From NCBI GenBank assembly GCA_003279635.1, contig QCHK01000002.1, positions 62,001 through 126,000 on the forward strand: a DNA stretch of 64,000 nt, written 5' to 3'. Numbering within the stretch: position 1 is the first letter of the stretch; each line of letters opens with the position of its first letter. Source of the DNA: Prochlorococcus sp. AG-402-B05 (GTDB lineage Bacteria > Cyanobacteriota > Cyanobacteriia > PCC-6307 > Cyanobiaceae). The translations under genes and the position numbers were made by a program. The notes under the pieces were generated by a model. It was not told the DNA's origin. It saw only the letters and a list, made by a program, of their open reading frames with translations, and searched no databases. Of this stretch, positions 18,741 to 29,272 are shown one piece after another.

Positions 18741-20537
18741 ATGAGAAGTTCTGATCATAGAAAGAAAAGAAAGACTTTTAAAGTAAACACTCTTCAGCCC
18801 CTTTCTCAGTCCAGATTTAGAATTATCTTTTTTTTATTATGCCTTGGACTTGGGGGCCTTTTTTTAAGGGTAGGTTGGCTTCAGCTATTTCAGTCTGATC
18901 AATTAAGAGCTTTAGCACGCGAAGTTCAAACAGAACAAAAGACCCCTCTGGGGACACGTCGATCTATTTTAGATAGAAATGGAAAGCTTGTCGCAATAGA
19001 TGAGAGACGTTATAAAATTTGGGCTCATCCTAGGTATTTTAATTTTCCCGGTGATTCATCTAGGACAGTGCGTAAACCAGTCGAAGTAGCAAAGCTTCTT
19101 TCTGCCCCACTATCCATAAGTGTTGATGATATTTTGAAAAAATTAGGAAATTATTCTTCAGGGGTCAAACTTGCAGAGGGGGTGACGCCCGAGCAAGCTA
19201 ATGCTATTAGGAAACTTGGAATAAGTGGTATTGATTTGGAGGTGTATCCTCAAAGGCTTTATCCTCACGGGTCACTTTTTGCAAATGTAGTTGGTTTTTT
19301 GGATTTAGATAGAAGACCTCAGGCTGGATTGGAATTAAGTTTAGATGGTGATCTAAAGCGTCTAGAAAAAGCAAGTTTAATCAGAAGAGGAGCTGATGGA
19401 ACACCTTTGCCTGCAGGTGTTCAACGTGGTGTTTTTGACGAGGATCAACTAAGTCTCCAATTAACCCTAGATGTAAGGCTTCAAGAAGTAGCCATTAAAG
19501 AAATAAGTAAGCAAGTAAAGAAGTGGAATGCAAAAAAAGGTGTAGTCATCGTAATGGATATAGATACAGGAGAACTTCTGGCATTGGCTTCTACTCCAAC
19601 TTATGATCCTAATAAATATTGGGATTATTCTCCATCTCTTTTTAAAGAGTGGTCAGTGCAAGAATTATTTGAACCTGGTTCTACCTTTAAGCCAATTAAC
19701 TTGGCATTGGCATTGGAGGAGGGGGTTATAAGCCCTAATGGAGAAGTGAATGATGATGGTCTAGTTACAGTAGGAGGATGGCCTCTCTCTAATTGGGATC
19801 GGAGGCCTAACGGGATATTGACTTTTCCTGAAGTGTTACAAGTCTCAAGCAATGTAGGTATGGTTAAAATTATGAATAAATTGAATGCGAGTATTTACTG
19901 GCAATGGTTAAGACGCCTAGGTATTGATGAAATACCAGAAACTGATCTTCCAGGAGCAGTTTCTGGGCAAATAAAATCAAAGCAGACTTTTGTCAATCAA
20001 CCGATAGAACCAGCGGTAGCCTCCTTTGGTCAAGGCTTTTCTGTTACTCCGCTTAAACTAGCGCAATTGCACGCTTTAATTGCAAATGGAGGCAGACTTG
20101 TGACGCCTCATATCACTAAAGGCCTAAAAGGTGATTATGAGTCGTATTTCAATTCTCCTTCAGAACCAAAGCAGGTTTTATCTCCTGAGGTTACAAAGAC
20201 TGTTCTTGGATGGATGGAAACAGTTGTGTCTTTTTACGATGAAAGTGGTATTGAGGTAGATGTTCCTGGCTATCGAATTGGAGGGAAAACAGGGACGGCA
20301 CAAAAATCGCAGGATGGTTTTAACTATAATTCTAAAATTTGCAGTTTTGTTGCAAGTCTTCCTATCGATGATCCTCGCTATGTTGTTTTAGCAGTTATTG
20401 ATGAACCTCAAAAACCAAATGCATATGGATCAACGGTGGCTCTCCCTGTGGCAAAAAAAATTATTGAGACTTTGCTTGTGATAGAAAAAATCCCTCCAAG
20501 TATTTCTAAAAAAGAACATTTGGCTAGCAAAAGCTAA
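18741..20537 (+). CDS. ftsI: Peptidoglycan D,D-transpeptidase FtsI (class B PBP)
   Basis: FtsI cross-links septal peptidoglycan. The 598-residue protein has a short basic cytoplasmic end, one transmembrane helix (FRIIFFLLCLGLGGLFLRVG), a non-catalytic pedestal (RRSILDRNGKLVA, then LYPHGSLFANVVGF), and a transpeptidase domain with SxxK in EPGSTFKPINL (about residue 313), SxN in SSNVG, and KTG in GGKTGTAQ. Class B layout and length are normal. It follows the FtsL-like gene by 8 bp and appears co-transcribed. Confidence 0.93.
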   Translation: MRSSDHRKKRKTFKVNTLQPLSQSRFRIIFFLLCLGLGGLFLRVGWLQLFQSDQLRALAREVQTEQKTPLGTRRSILDRNGKLVAIDERRYKIWAHPRYFNFPGDSSRTVRKPVEVAKLLSAPLSISVDDILKKLGNYSSGVKLAEGVTPEQANAIRKLGISGIDLEVYPQRLYPHGSLFANVVGFLDLDRRPQAGLELSLDGDLKRLEKASLIRRGADGTPLPAGVQRGVFDEDQLSLQLTLDVRLQEVAIKEISKQVKKWNAKKGVVIVMDIDTGELLALASTPTYDPNKYWDYSPSLFKEWSVQELFEPGSTFKPINLALALEEGVISPNGEVNDDGLVTVGGWPLSNWDRRPNGILTFPEVLQVSSNVGMVKIMNKLNASIYWQWLRRLGIDEIPETDLPGAVSGQIKSKQTFVNQPIEPAVASFGQGFSVTPLKLAQLHALIANGGRLVTPHITKGLKGDYESYFNSPSEPKQVLSPEVTKTVLGWMETVVSFYDESGIEVDVPGYRIGGKTGTAQKSQDGFNYNSKICSFVASLPIDDPRYVVLAVIDEPQKPNAYGSTVALPVAKKIIETLLVIEKIPPSISKKEHLASKS

Positions 20538-20629
20538 GAGATGGCTAAATTTTCCCAAAAGTACTAATTAAAGGGTGAAATCTATAAAAAACATGGCTAG
20601 TCTATTACATATGAAAGACGTTTTTTATT

Positions 20630-21628
20630 ATGGAATCCCTTCTTAATCAGCTATCTTCAATGACTGTGGTGGTGGCTGATACTGGTGATCTTGAAGCGAT
20701 CAAAAAATATCATCCCAGAGACGCTACAACAAATCCTTCTTTAATTCTTGCGGCTGCACAAATGCCTGCTTATCAAAGTTTGATTGATCAAGCACTGACT
20801 ACCTCAAGAAAAATGTTAGGGACCAGCGCCGCTAAGGTTGATGTCGTTAAGGAAGCTTTGGATGAACTTTGTGTTGTCTTTGGTAAAGAGATTCTGAAAT
20901 TAATTCCTGGCCGTGTTTCAACAGAGGTTGATGCAAGACTAAGTTTTGATACTGATGGGACCATTGAAAAAGCAAGAAAAATAATTGCTAAATATAATGC
21001 AGATGGTATTTCTAATGATCGTGTTTTAATCAAAATCGCCTCTACGTGGGAGGGAATACAAGCTGCTGAGGTATTAGAAAAAGAGAATATTCATTGCAAC
21101 TTAACTTTGTTGTTTAATTTTTATCAAGCAGTTGCTTGTGCTGAGGCAGGTGTAACGCTTATTTCACCCTTTGTTGGAAGAATTTTAGATTGGTATAAAT
21201 CTGCTACAGGAAGGGATTCTTATCCAGCGACTGAGGACCCAGGGGTCGTTTCGGTTACTAAAATATTTAATTATTTCAAGTCAAATGGTTATAGGACAGA
21301 GGTCATGGGAGCAAGTTTCAGAAATATAGAGGAAATAACCGAGCTTGCAGGATGTGATCTCTTGACGATTTCTCCCAAATTACTTCAGCAACTTAATGAA
21401 ACTCATATGGACTTGCCCATTAAGTTGAATGCACAAAAACCTTTAGTCATTGAAGAGAAAATACATCTAGACCAGACATCTTTTGAACTAATGATGGCTG
21501 GAGATAAAATGGCTACGGAAAAACTTGATGATGGAATTAGCGGTTTTAGTAAAGCAATTGATAAATTAGAAAATCAATTGAACGAAAGACTTGAGTTGAT
21601 TGAAGGAGGAGTTGCCCTAACTCTTTGA
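20630..21628 (+). CDS. tal: Transaldolase
   Basis: Tal transfers a dihydroxyacetone unit between sugar phosphates in the oxidative pentose phosphate pathway, important for night-time metabolism in cyanobacteria; cyanophages carry their own copy. The 332-residue protein is of the TalB class: [10 protein letters not shown] near residue 33, the Schiff-base lysine in [30 protein letters not shown], and [10 protein letters not shown]. The last 60 residues carry the helical extension common in cyanobacterial transaldolases. It converges with the FAD-reductase gene with 3 bp between stops. Confidence 0.95.
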   Translation: MESLLNQLSSMTVVVADTGDLEAIKKYHPRDATTNPSLILAAAQMPAYQSLIDQALTTSRKMLGTSAAKVDVVKEALDELCVVFGKEILKLIPGRVSTEVDARLSFDTDGTIEKARKIIAKYNADGISNDRVLIKIASTWEGIQAAEVLEKENIHCNLTLLFNFYQAVACAEAGVTLISPFVGRILDWYKSATGRDSYPATEDPGVVSVTKIFNYFKSNGYRTEVMGASFRNIEEITELAGCDLLTISPKLLQQLNETHMDLPIKLNAQKPLVIEEKIHLDQTSFELMMAGDKMATEKLDDGISGFSKAIDKLENQLNERLELIEGGVALTL

Positions 21629-21631
21629 GCT

Positions 21632-22762
21632 TTAATTTTGAAAGAGTAATCTCTTGATTACTCTTTTTGCAATGTCTTCATAACTCATCTCACCTGAAAG
21701 AATTTGTGCAATTCTTTTTGGAGCAGTAGCCCTTTTTACACCTAATTGGTATCCGACTTTGGGAAAACGATAAAAAACTTGAGAAATTCTTTTACCCCAA
21801 GCCATCGAATTTCCCCAGTTTATTTGCATCGTTTTTGTATATGCGTCTAAACAATTCACTTCTCCATCTAGCCAATAAATAAGGCTTTTTGCAGCTTCAA
21901 ATCCACTCATCAAAGCGGGCCTTAATCCTTCCGCCAAAAAAGGATCACATAATGAGGCAGCATCGCCAACCAAGAGAATTCCTTCTCCGTTTAATTTACA
22001 GTGGCCATTCCATATCCTTAATTTTTTTTCATGACCAATTACTTCAGAAGGATCAAAACCTAAATCAGGAAGAAATGATTTAAGTATTTCATTAACTGGA
22101 AGTGAATTCTTGTTATCTAGGAAAGTTCCCATCCCAATATTTACTTCATTGTCTAATGGAAAGGCCCATGCAAATCCATTTTTTACTAGGCCAAATTCAA
22201 ATCTAGCAGTTTCAGTCCTTAAATTTCCCCTCCTTTTAATTCTCCCTGAGAAAGTGGAGGCAAATTTCTGTTGAGTTGGACCTAAATTAAAAGTTTTAGA
22301 CCATGGCGATTGAGAACCATCAGCAATAACAACTGCTCTAGCCTCTATTTGTCTCCCATCAAGAGCGGTAATGTGCCAGACATTAGATTGTTTTATTATA
22401 TCGACTACGTTAAAAGTAGTCAATAAATTACAACCAGAATTTAGTGCTTGATCTAATAAGAATGAATCAAGTCTTTCACGTTTAACTATCCAAAAGGGAG
22501 AAGATCCAGAGAGCTTAGCGACTACTTTGTCGGTATTGCACCAACTAAACTCTACATTTGTAATTACTTCATCAACTATTGGTAAAAGTCTAAAAGGAAA
22601 CCAATTTTGCACTGCAGCAGACATTCCACCCCCGCAAATTTTCTCTGGAGATGAAACATTTTTTTCAAGAAGACATACCTTTTTACTTTTACTAGCTAGA
22701 TGAAATGCTGTAGTAGTACCTGATGCCCCCCCTCCAATAATGGCAACATCTATGAGGGTCAA
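21632..22762 (-). CDS. FAD-dependent geranylgeranyl reductase-family oxidoreductase
   Basis: A 376-residue flavoprotein. The Rossmann motif is [18 protein letters not shown] at the N-terminus, a GGGMS-type segment and the PHBH-like [22 protein letters not shown] motif for FAD ribose/pyrophosphate lie further on. The family includes ChlP (chlorophyll and tocopherol side-chain reduction) and related lipid reductases. ChlP itself is usually longer and more conserved, so this is probably a paralogue of unknown substrate. Its TTG start overlaps the frr stop by 4 nt, indicating translational coupling. Confidence 0.8.
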   Translation of the reverse strand: MTLIDVAIIGGGASGTTTAFHLASKSKKVCLLEKNVSSPEKICGGGMSAAVQNWFPFRLLPIVDEVITNVEFSWCNTDKVVAKLSGSSPFWIVKRERLDSFLLDQALNSGCNLLTTFNVVDIIKQSNVWHITALDGRQIEARAVVIADGSQSPWSKTFNLGPTQQKFASTFSGRIKRRGNLRTETARFEFGLVKNGFAWAFPLDNEVNIGMGTFLDNKNSLPVNEILKSFLPDLGFDPSEVIGHEKKLRIWNGHCKLNGEGILLVGDAASLCDPFLAEGLRPALMSGFEAAKSLIYWLDGEVNCLDAYTKTMQINWGNSMAWGKRISQVFYRFPKVGYQLGVKRATAPKRIAQILSGEMSYEDIAKRVIKRLLFQN

Positions 22763-23307
22763 ACTTTTAAAATCTCAGCTTCTTTTTCTGAAAGTTTTCT
22801 TTCAATATCTTTAATAAAATTATCCGTCTCTTTCTGAATTGTTTCTTGTTCATCTCTGCTTTGATCTTCGGAAAGATCACCATCCTTTTCAGATTTTTTG
22901 ACTCTATCTATTGCCTCACGGCGTATATTTCTTAAGGCAACTTTTCCTTCCTCTGCATACTTTGATGCGAGTTTGCAAAATTCTTTTCTACGCTCTTCAG
23001 TTAATGGTGGAACATTTATACGAATTATCTTGCCATCATTATTTGGCGTGAAGCCCAGATCACTTGTTGCAATTGCTTTTTCGATGGAAGCTAAAGAGCC
23101 TAAGTCGAAGGGTTGAATTGCTATCGTTTGAGAGTCAGGAGTAGTGATAGTTGCGAGAGATTTTAGTGGAGTCTCTGCCCCGTAGTATTCGACTGAAATT
23201 CTATCTAACAGAGATGTATTTGCCCTTCCCGTCCTGATGGTATTGAAATTCCTCTGAGCTGCCTCTACAGATTTGCTCATTGTGGTTTTTAGATTTTGGT
23301 TTGACAT
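22759..23307 (-). CDS. frr: Ribosome recycling factor
   Basis: RRF splits post-termination ribosomes together with EF-G. The 182-residue protein has the standard features: the N-terminal [19 protein letters not shown] segment, [39 protein letters not shown] and a long C-terminal helix ([21 protein letters not shown]). Length is normal. It lies 50 bp downstream of pyrH on the same strand, the usual bacterial pyrH-frr arrangement, and is followed with overlap by the FAD-reductase gene. Confidence 0.97.
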   Translation of the reverse strand: MSNQNLKTTMSKSVEAAQRNFNTIRTGRANTSLLDRISVEYYGAETPLKSLATITTPDSQTIAIQPFDLGSLASIEKAIATSDLGFTPNNDGKIIRINVPPLTEERRKEFCKLASKYAEEGKVALRNIRREAIDRVKKSEKDGDLSEDQSRDEQETIQKETDNFIKDIERKLSEKEAEILKV

Positions 23308-23357
23308 TCAGATAACGTTATTGGGAATTGATTTTTAAAAAGCTTAAAAAGTTAGTT

Positions 23358-24071
23358 TCAACTTGAATTAGAAATTCTAGATCCAATTGGTTCGCCAGAA
23401 ATAGCTTTAGCAATATTCCCAGGTTGGAAAATATTAAATACAATTATTGGGATTTTATTATCTTTGCAAAGAGCGATAGCAGTGCTATCCATTACTCCTA
23501 TTTCGTTAGCCAATACATCTTGAAAGGTTAGATTGTCATATTTGACAGCATCGGTGAATTTTTTTGGATCTCGATCGTAAACCCCATCAACTTTCGTAGC
23601 TTTGAAAACAACTTCGGCGTTGATTTCAGCGGCCCTAAGTGCAGCAGTGGTATCAGTTGTAAAAAATGGATTGCCGCAACCACCTCCAAAAACTACTACT
23701 CTTCCTTTTTCAAGATGTCTTATTGCTCTTCTTCTTATGTACGGTTCTGCAATTTGTTGCATGTCAATAGCAGATTGAACTCTTGTAGGTACTCCAGCTC
23801 TTTCTAATCCATCTTGAAGTGTAATTGCGTTCATTACTGTTGCAAGCATCCCTACATAGTCAGCCGTGGCCCTATCCATTCCTGCCGCTGATCCTTTTAA
23901 ACCTCTAAAAATATTTCCGCCGCCAACAACAATTGCTATTTGCGTGCCATTTTCAACCACTTTTGAAACATCCTTGGCAATTGATTGAACAATTTCAGGA
24001 TCAATCCCATAAGGTTTATCTCCCATAAGAGCTTCACCACTGAGTTTTATGAGTGCTCTAGAGTATGTCAT
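23358..24071 (-). CDS. pyrH: Uridylate kinase
   Basis: PyrH phosphorylates UMP to UDP and is the bacterial hexameric type. The conserved start is [22 protein letters not shown], so the ATG at 24071 (237 residues) is preferred to the upstream TTG-initiated frame beginning at 24101. Further motifs are [54 protein letters not shown] and [12 protein letters not shown], as expected of the amino-acid kinase fold. frr follows 50 bp downstream. Confidence 0.96.
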   Translation of the reverse strand: MTYSRALIKLSGEALMGDKPYGIDPEIVQSIAKDVSKVVENGTQIAIVVGGGNIFRGLKGSAAGMDRATADYVGMLATVMNAITLQDGLERAGVPTRVQSAIDMQQIAEPYIRRRAIRHLEKGRVVVFGGGCGNPFFTTDTTAALRAAEINAEVVFKATKVDGVYDRDPKKFTDAVKYDNLTFQDVLANEIGVMDSTAIALCKDNKIPIIVFNIFQPGNIAKAISGEPIGSRISNSS

Positions 24072-24168
24072 TAAAAATTCATAACAATTTGACAGTAGCA
24101 AGTCCTGGGAGAACGTCTTGAAATCTGTATTGGATTCCTTGCGATGGAAATATTTTTAGGACTATAAA

Positions 24169-24861
24169 TTAATATTCAATTCCTTCTTGTGCTTTTATTC
24201 CCTGCTCTCTAAAGGGGTGGTGGATTAATTTCATTTCTGTCACAAGATCAGCTGAATCGATTAATTTTTCTGAGGCTCCTCTTCCAGTCAAGACTATATG
24301 TGTAAGTTCTGGACGCAAATTTATACCATTTATAATTTCATCTTCATCAATATATCCAAGTTTTATTGCAACAATGATCTCGTCTAAAATTATAAGTTTA
24401 TAATTTGGGTCTTTAATATATGAGACCGCCTTTCTCCAGCTTGACTTGACTAAATTTATATCTCTATTTCTATCTTGTGTTTCCCAAGTGAACCCTTCCC
24501 CACATGCATGAAACTTTAACTTATCCCCAAATATTTTGAAAGCTAATGACTCACCTGGTTCCCATCCCCCTTTGATAAATTGAATTATTGCAACATTGTG
24601 GTTATGACCAATAGTTCTTAATCCCATCCCAAGAGCTGCTGTAGTTTTACCTTTACCTTTACCTGTATTAACTATTATTAGACCTTTTTCTTTTTTTCTT
24701 TCTTTTAATCTTTGTGTTTGAACTTCTTTTCTCTTTTGCATTCGTTCTTTGTATTTTTTTTCGCTGATATTTGGTATTAAATTACCACCCATTCCTATTT
24801 TTTCTGCACTCTTATCTAGGTTATTAAGTCTTGAATCCTCTTTATTGATTTTATTTTTCAT
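24169..24861 (-). CDS. cobO: Cob(I)alamin adenosyltransferase (CobA/CobO type)
   Basis: CobO adenosylates the cobalt of corrinoids. The 230-residue protein has a charged N-terminal extension of about 60 residues, then the P-loop NTGKGKGKTTAALGMGLR, IIQFIKGGWEPGES, FTWETQDRNRD and LIILDEIIVAIKLGYID, followed by VLTGRGASEKLIDSADLVTEM. All are diagnostic of the family. It lies between pyrH and the integrase, all on the minus strand. The pathway partner cobK is at 6.7 kb. Confidence 0.94.
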   Translation of the reverse strand: MKNKINKEDSRLNNLDKSAEKIGMGGNLIPNISEKKYKERMQKRKEVQTQRLKERKKEKGLIIVNTGKGKGKTTAALGMGLRTIGHNHNVAIIQFIKGGWEPGESLAFKIFGDKLKFHACGEGFTWETQDRNRDINLVKSSWRKAVSYIKDPNYKLIILDEIIVAIKLGYIDEDEIINGINLRPELTHIVLTGRGASEKLIDSADLVTEMKLIHHPFREQGIKAQEGIEY

Positions 24862-24942
24862 TTCCTTTGCTTAAATTAAATAAGTTAATAAAAGAATAAT
24901 TTCTAAAAAAGATATAGCTATAAATATTAATTATTCTTCTTG

Positions 24943-26103
24943 TTAATATTTGACTCTAGATAGAGCACTATCGACTGCAATTTGCTGATCTCTTCTTGTT
25001 ATCCAATGATGATAGGTTTTTGTATGTATTGACACTGAGTGTCCCATCATTTTTGCCGCTACAGTATTTGGTAGCCCTATTAAGATGGTCCTAACTGCCC
25101 ATGCATGCCTTAAATCATAGGGAGTAAAAGATATTTTATATCTTCTGAATTGTTCCGATACTCTTCTTCCTATATGTTGAAGAGTTGTCTCTTTTAGATC
25201 TGTTTTGATATTTGGGAGTAAATCTGAAGTATCAGTTATGTTTTCTAGCTCAAATAAATCAATCCATTCAGGATGAAATGGCCAAACTTGGTGCTCTCCT
25301 GTTTTCGTATTTGGGAAAACTCGGAGTATTTTATCTCCACCCTTTTTTAAACAAGATAAGTCACTAAAAAAGACTTCATGATTTCTAAGCCCATAAGTTG
25401 CCATTAACCCAAAAACAAATCTCCATTTTGGATTTGGTATTAATTGAAAGCTATTAATAATTTCTTTATCACTAGGTAACTCTCTGAAATTTGATTCGTG
25501 TATTCCATAACCACTTTGAAGTTGTTTCCAGTTCTTGGGTAGCTCTACTTGAAGGTGTCTAGCTAAAGCACTTAAAGCAATTCCACATTGTTGCCTGCTC
25601 CTTGAATTTTCTTTGTAACTTAAAAGGATTTTTACTAGTAGATCCTCGTTTAATTTAAGAGTTGATTTATGACTTACTCCAAGTAATCTGTTCAAATATG
25701 GTTTGTAAGCAGACTGCCAAGTGCTAATCATTCCTGCTGATGACTTGCTTTTGGATGTATCAGAAAAAAATTGTCTTTTAAAGCTTTCTATTTCATTGCT
25801 TATTACTGTTTTATTAGTCTTTGTTGATGAGATGGCTTTCTCTTTAATCCAATTGGACCAACAAAATTGATTTTTTTTTAATTGAAAATCTATTAATTCT
25901 ATAGCTTTTCTAGCCTCTTCTAGGCCATTAATGTCGTATGGAAGTTTCAGGCTTATTCTTTGAACTTTAGAAAGATCATGAGACTTCTTATCTGGCAAAG
26001 AACCGCGAATGTTTAAAACTTTACCCCTTTTCTCAATTTTTAGACTGATTCCCTTTGATTCAAGGTCTTGGTTGATATCTAGTAACTTTTGATTCTCGTC
26101 CAT
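24943..26103 (-). CDS. Tyrosine recombinase/integrase, likely resident
   Basis: A 386-residue tyrosine recombinase. The N-terminal half is a poorly conserved core-binding region; the C-terminal catalytic domain has the first Arg in GLMATYGLRNHEVFF, the YDLRHAWAVR box (Tyr in place of the usual first His of HxxR), the GHS histidine in MMGHSVSIHTKTYHHW, and the nucleophilic Tyr in the same segment. The pentad thus looks largely intact. No tRNA, attachment repeat, phage or other mobile gene lies beside it, and base composition does not stand out, so it is probably a resident copy. It is divergent from hemH across 71 bp. Confidence 0.82.
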   Translation of the reverse strand: MDENQKLLDINQDLESKGISLKIEKRGKVLNIRGSLPDKKSHDLSKVQRISLKLPYDINGLEEARKAIELIDFQLKKNQFCWSNWIKEKAISSTKTNKTVISNEIESFKRQFFSDTSKSKSSAGMISTWQSAYKPYLNRLLGVSHKSTLKLNEDLLVKILLSYKENSRSRQQCGIALSALARHLQVELPKNWKQLQSGYGIHESNFRELPSDKEIINSFQLIPNPKWRFVFGLMATYGLRNHEVFFSDLSCLKKGGDKILRVFPNTKTGEHQVWPFHPEWIDLFELENITDTSDLLPNIKTDLKETTLQHIGRRVSEQFRRYKISFTPYDLRHAWAVRTILIGLPNTVAAKMMGHSVSIHTKTYHHWITRRDQQIAVDSALSRVKY

Positions 26104-26174
26104 GATCCTGTAAATTTAGCTAGATTTAATTTGATAAGGGTTTGTATATCCTTTTATAAGGAGTTTTTTCTAAA

Positions 26175-27350
26175 ATGGCTCGGGTTGGTGTCCTCTTATT
26201 AAATCTCGGAGGTCCTGAGAGGATTAAGGACGTGGGACCATTTTTGTATAATTTATTTTCTGATCCAGAGATAATTCGTTTACCAGTTCGTGCTTTTCAA
26301 AAACCTCTTGCTTGGCTTATAAGCTTATTAAGAAGTAGTAAATCACAAGAGGCTTATAGATCAATTGGAGGTGGATCGCCTTTACGTCGTATAACCGAGC
26401 AGCAGGCAAGAGAACTCCAAAGTTATCTTAGAAATATAGGAATAGACGCTACAACATATGTCGCAATGAGGTATTGGCATCCATTTACTGAGTCAGCCGT
26501 AGCGGATATGAAGGCTGACGGCGTTAGCGATGTTGTTGTTTTACCTCTTTATCCTCATTTTTCTATAAGTACAAGTGGATCCAGCTTTAGAGAATTGAAA
26601 AGGTTAAAAGATGATGACGATGAGTTTGCAGAATTATCAATTCGTTGTATTCGAAGCTGGTTTGATCATCCAGCCTATGTTTCTTCAATGGCTGAATTAA
26701 TTAAGAAGCAAATCTTAGCTTGTGATCTACCCCAAGAGTCCCACGTTTTTTTTACTGCACATGGTGTTCCTAAAAGCTATGTAGAAGAAGCCGGTGATCC
26801 TTATCAAGATCAAATACAGAACTGTTCACTTTTGATTGTTGATCAGCTTGAAAATTCGCTTGGGTTCACCAATTCATTCTCACTTGCTTATCAAAGCAGA
26901 GTAGGGCCAGAGGAGTGGCTAAAACCATATACCGAAGAAGTATTAGAAAAATTAGGAAAAGCAGGTGTTAAGGAACTTGTTGTGGTCCCAATAAGTTTTG
27001 TGAGTGAGCATATTGAAACTCTCCAAGAGATTGATATCGAGTACAAAGAAATTGCTCAGAAAAATGGAATTGTTAATTTTAAAAGAGTTCCAGCTCTTGA
27101 TATCTATCCGTTGTTTATTGAAGGATTGGCCGATCTAGTTTCTTCTTGCTTAAACGGCGAGGGGATTAGTTTAGAGGAAGCATCAAAATTGCCAGAAAGA
27201 GTAAAACTTTATCCTCAAGAGAAATGGCAATGGGGTTGGAATAACAGCTCTGAAGTTTGGAATGGAAGAGTTGCAATGATTGTTTTTCTTTGTTTTTTGA
27301 TGGAATTATTAATTGGGGGTGGACCTTTACACCAAATAGGTTTGCTCTAA
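26175..27350 (+). CDS. hemH: Ferrochelatase with C-terminal chlorophyll-binding helix
   Basis: HemH inserts iron into protoporphyrin IX to make heme. The first 320 residues are the enzyme: [28 protein letters not shown]-like region, [40 protein letters not shown] with the active His, and [21 protein letters not shown]. The tail (about residues 350-391) is a Trp/Arg/Asn-containing transmembrane helix, [19 protein letters not shown], a light-harvesting-like (CAB) helix typical of cyanobacterial and plastid type enzymes. AAGGAG at 26158-26163 supports the ATG at 26175. The tail anchors the enzyme at the thylakoid and may bind pigment. Confidence 0.96.
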   Translation: MARVGVLLLNLGGPERIKDVGPFLYNLFSDPEIIRLPVRAFQKPLAWLISLLRSSKSQEAYRSIGGGSPLRRITEQQARELQSYLRNIGIDATTYVAMRYWHPFTESAVADMKADGVSDVVVLPLYPHFSISTSGSSFRELKRLKDDDDEFAELSIRCIRSWFDHPAYVSSMAELIKKQILACDLPQESHVFFTAHGVPKSYVEEAGDPYQDQIQNCSLLIVDQLENSLGFTNSFSLAYQSRVGPEEWLKPYTEEVLEKLGKAGVKELVVVPISFVSEHIETLQEIDIEYKEIAQKNGIVNFKRVPALDIYPLFIEGLADLVSSCLNGEGISLEEASKLPERVKLYPQEKWQWGWNNSSEVWNGRVAMIVFLCFLMELLIGGGPLHQIGLL

Positions 27351-27494
27351 AGAATTAAAAAACTATTTTTGTTGATTAGTTTGATAATAAACTTACTGAT
27401 AATACTTAGAGAATTTAATTAAATCTTTGCTTAATTTAGTTGAATTGAAATTATGCATACTAAGATTTATTGTTAGTTGAGATTTTCTTCTGCC

Positions 27495-29258
27495 GTGACA
27501 CTGACTTCTTCTCCTAATCAAATAGAAGATTCAGGAACACAAACTCAATATGAGATGTCAGGAGCTGATGCCTTGATGGATTCTCTTCGTAGGCATGGAG
27601 TAGATACTATTTTTGGTTATCCAGGCGGAGCAATCCTCCCAATATATGATGCGGTTTTTAAGGCAGAGCAGGAGGGATGGTTAAAACATATTCTTGTTCG
27701 ACATGAGCAAGGTGGAACTCATGCCGCAGATGGTTTTGCTAGAGCGACTGGGAAAGTAGGTGTTTGTTTCGGTACATCAGGTCCTGGCGCTACGAATCTA
27801 GTCACAGGAATAGCCACCGCTCAGATGGATTCTGTACCTCTTGTCGTCGTAACAGGACAAGTCCCTAGACTTGCTATTGGAACTGATGCTTTTCAAGAAA
27901 CAGATATTTTTGGGATAACACTTCCAATTGTTAAACATTCATGGGTCGTAAGAGATCCATCTGAAATTGCAAAAGTTGTAGCTCAAGCTTTTCTTATTGC
28001 CTCTTCGGGTAGACCAGGCCCTGTCTTGATTGACATACCAAAAGATGTTGGACAAGAGATGTTTAAATATCTTCCTGTTGAACCAGGTTCAATAAAGCCA
28101 CCAGGCTTTGAACTACCATTCGCACCAGAACATAAAGCCATAAGTGCAGCCTTAGATTTAATTGAAAATGCTGAGCAACCACTCCTTTACGTTGGCGGGG
28201 GTGTTATTTCTTCGGGGGCACATGAAATTCTGGCAGCGATTGCTAATAGATATCAAATACCCGTAACAACAACTTTGATGGGGAAAGGTGCTTTTGATGA
28301 ACGTGATCCTTTATCAGTGGGGATGCTTGGTATGCATGGAACAGCTTATGCCAACTTTGCTGTGACTGAATGCGATTTGTTGATTGCTATTGGAGCAAGA
28401 TTTGATGACAGAGTTACAGGTAAATTAGATACTTTTGCTTCTAAAGCAAAAGTAATTCATTTTGAGATTGATCCTGCTGAAATAAATAAAAATAGAGTAG
28501 TTGAAGTTTCTGTATTGGGTGATGTTGGAATTAGCCTTGTTAAATTATTAGATCTCAGTAACCAAAGGAAAACTAATCCAAGAACTTCTAACTGGCTCAA
28601 AAAAATTAAAAACTGGAAAAATAATTTTCCTTTGATAACTCCCCCTAAAGAAGGAGAAATTTATCCACAGGAAGTTTTAATTGCGTTGAGAGATTTGGCC
28701 CAAGATGCTTACATTACAACTGATGTTGGACAACATCAGATGTGGGCAGCTCAATATTTGTTGAATGGACCAAGACAATGGATTAGCAGTGCTGGACTTG
28801 GAACAATGGGTTTTGGAATGCCTGCTGCAATGGGAGTCAAAGTTGCTTTGCCTAAGGAGAAAGTAATTTGTATTGCCGGCGATGCAAGTATCCTTATGAA
28901 TATTCAGGAACTTGGAACTATTGCTCAATACAAGTTGAATTTAAAAGTAATTATTATCAATAATCATTGGCAAGGAATGGTTAGACAATGGCAAGAAAGT
29001 TTTTATGATGAACGATACTCGGCATCTAACATGTCTGTTGGTGAACCTGACTTCATTTCGCTATCTAAGGCTTTTGGTATTGAGGGCATAGTAATTTCAG
29101 AAAGAGAAAGCCTAATCCCTGAACTCCAGAAAGCATTGACGAATGAAGGCCCAGTTCTTGTTAACGTAAATGTAAGAAAAGGTGAAAATTGTTACCCTAT
29201 GGTGCCACCTGGGAAAAGTAATGCTCAAATGGTTGGCATATCTGATATTAAAAAATAA
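27495..29258 (+). CDS. ilvB: Acetolactate synthase large subunit
   Basis: This thiamine diphosphate and FAD enzyme starts the synthesis of branched-chain amino acids. Motifs are GYPGGAILPIYDA, the catalytic Glu in VRHEQGGTHAADGFARA, GPGATNLVTGIATA, PVTTTLMGKGAFDE and the cofactor motif GDASILMNIQELGTIA ending in INNHWQGMVRQWQ. I chose the GTG at 27495 because the known marine homologues begin near TLTSSP; a TTG at 27477 is an alternative that adds 6 residues. The regulatory small subunit is not adjacent. A 144-bp spacer separates it from hemH. Confidence 0.95.
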   Translation: MTLTSSPNQIEDSGTQTQYEMSGADALMDSLRRHGVDTIFGYPGGAILPIYDAVFKAEQEGWLKHILVRHEQGGTHAADGFARATGKVGVCFGTSGPGATNLVTGIATAQMDSVPLVVVTGQVPRLAIGTDAFQETDIFGITLPIVKHSWVVRDPSEIAKVVAQAFLIASSGRPGPVLIDIPKDVGQEMFKYLPVEPGSIKPPGFELPFAPEHKAISAALDLIENAEQPLLYVGGGVISSGAHEILAAIANRYQIPVTTTLMGKGAFDERDPLSVGMLGMHGTAYANFAVTECDLLIAIGARFDDRVTGKLDTFASKAKVIHFEIDPAEINKNRVVEVSVLGDVGISLVKLLDLSNQRKTNPRTSNWLKKIKNWKNNFPLITPPKEGEIYPQEVLIALRDLAQDAYITTDVGQHQMWAAQYLLNGPRQWISSAGLGTMGFGMPAAMGVKVALPKEKVICIAGDASILMNIQELGTIAQYKLNLKVIIINNHWQGMVRQWQESFYDERYSASNMSVGEPDFISLSKAFGIEGIVISERESLIPELQKALTNEGPVLVNVNVRKGENCYPMVPPGKSNAQMVGISDIKK

Positions 29259-29272
29259 TTTTAAAACTGTTT

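Noticed and set aside
21632..22762. Assignment as chlP, the chlorophyll geranylgeranyl reductase
   Set aside because: The family fits, but length and motif divergence suggest a paralogue, so no gene symbol was given.
24943..26103. Genomic island or prophage around the integrase
   Set aside because: Flanking genes cobO and hemH are core functions, with no direct repeats, tRNA or composition shift nearby.
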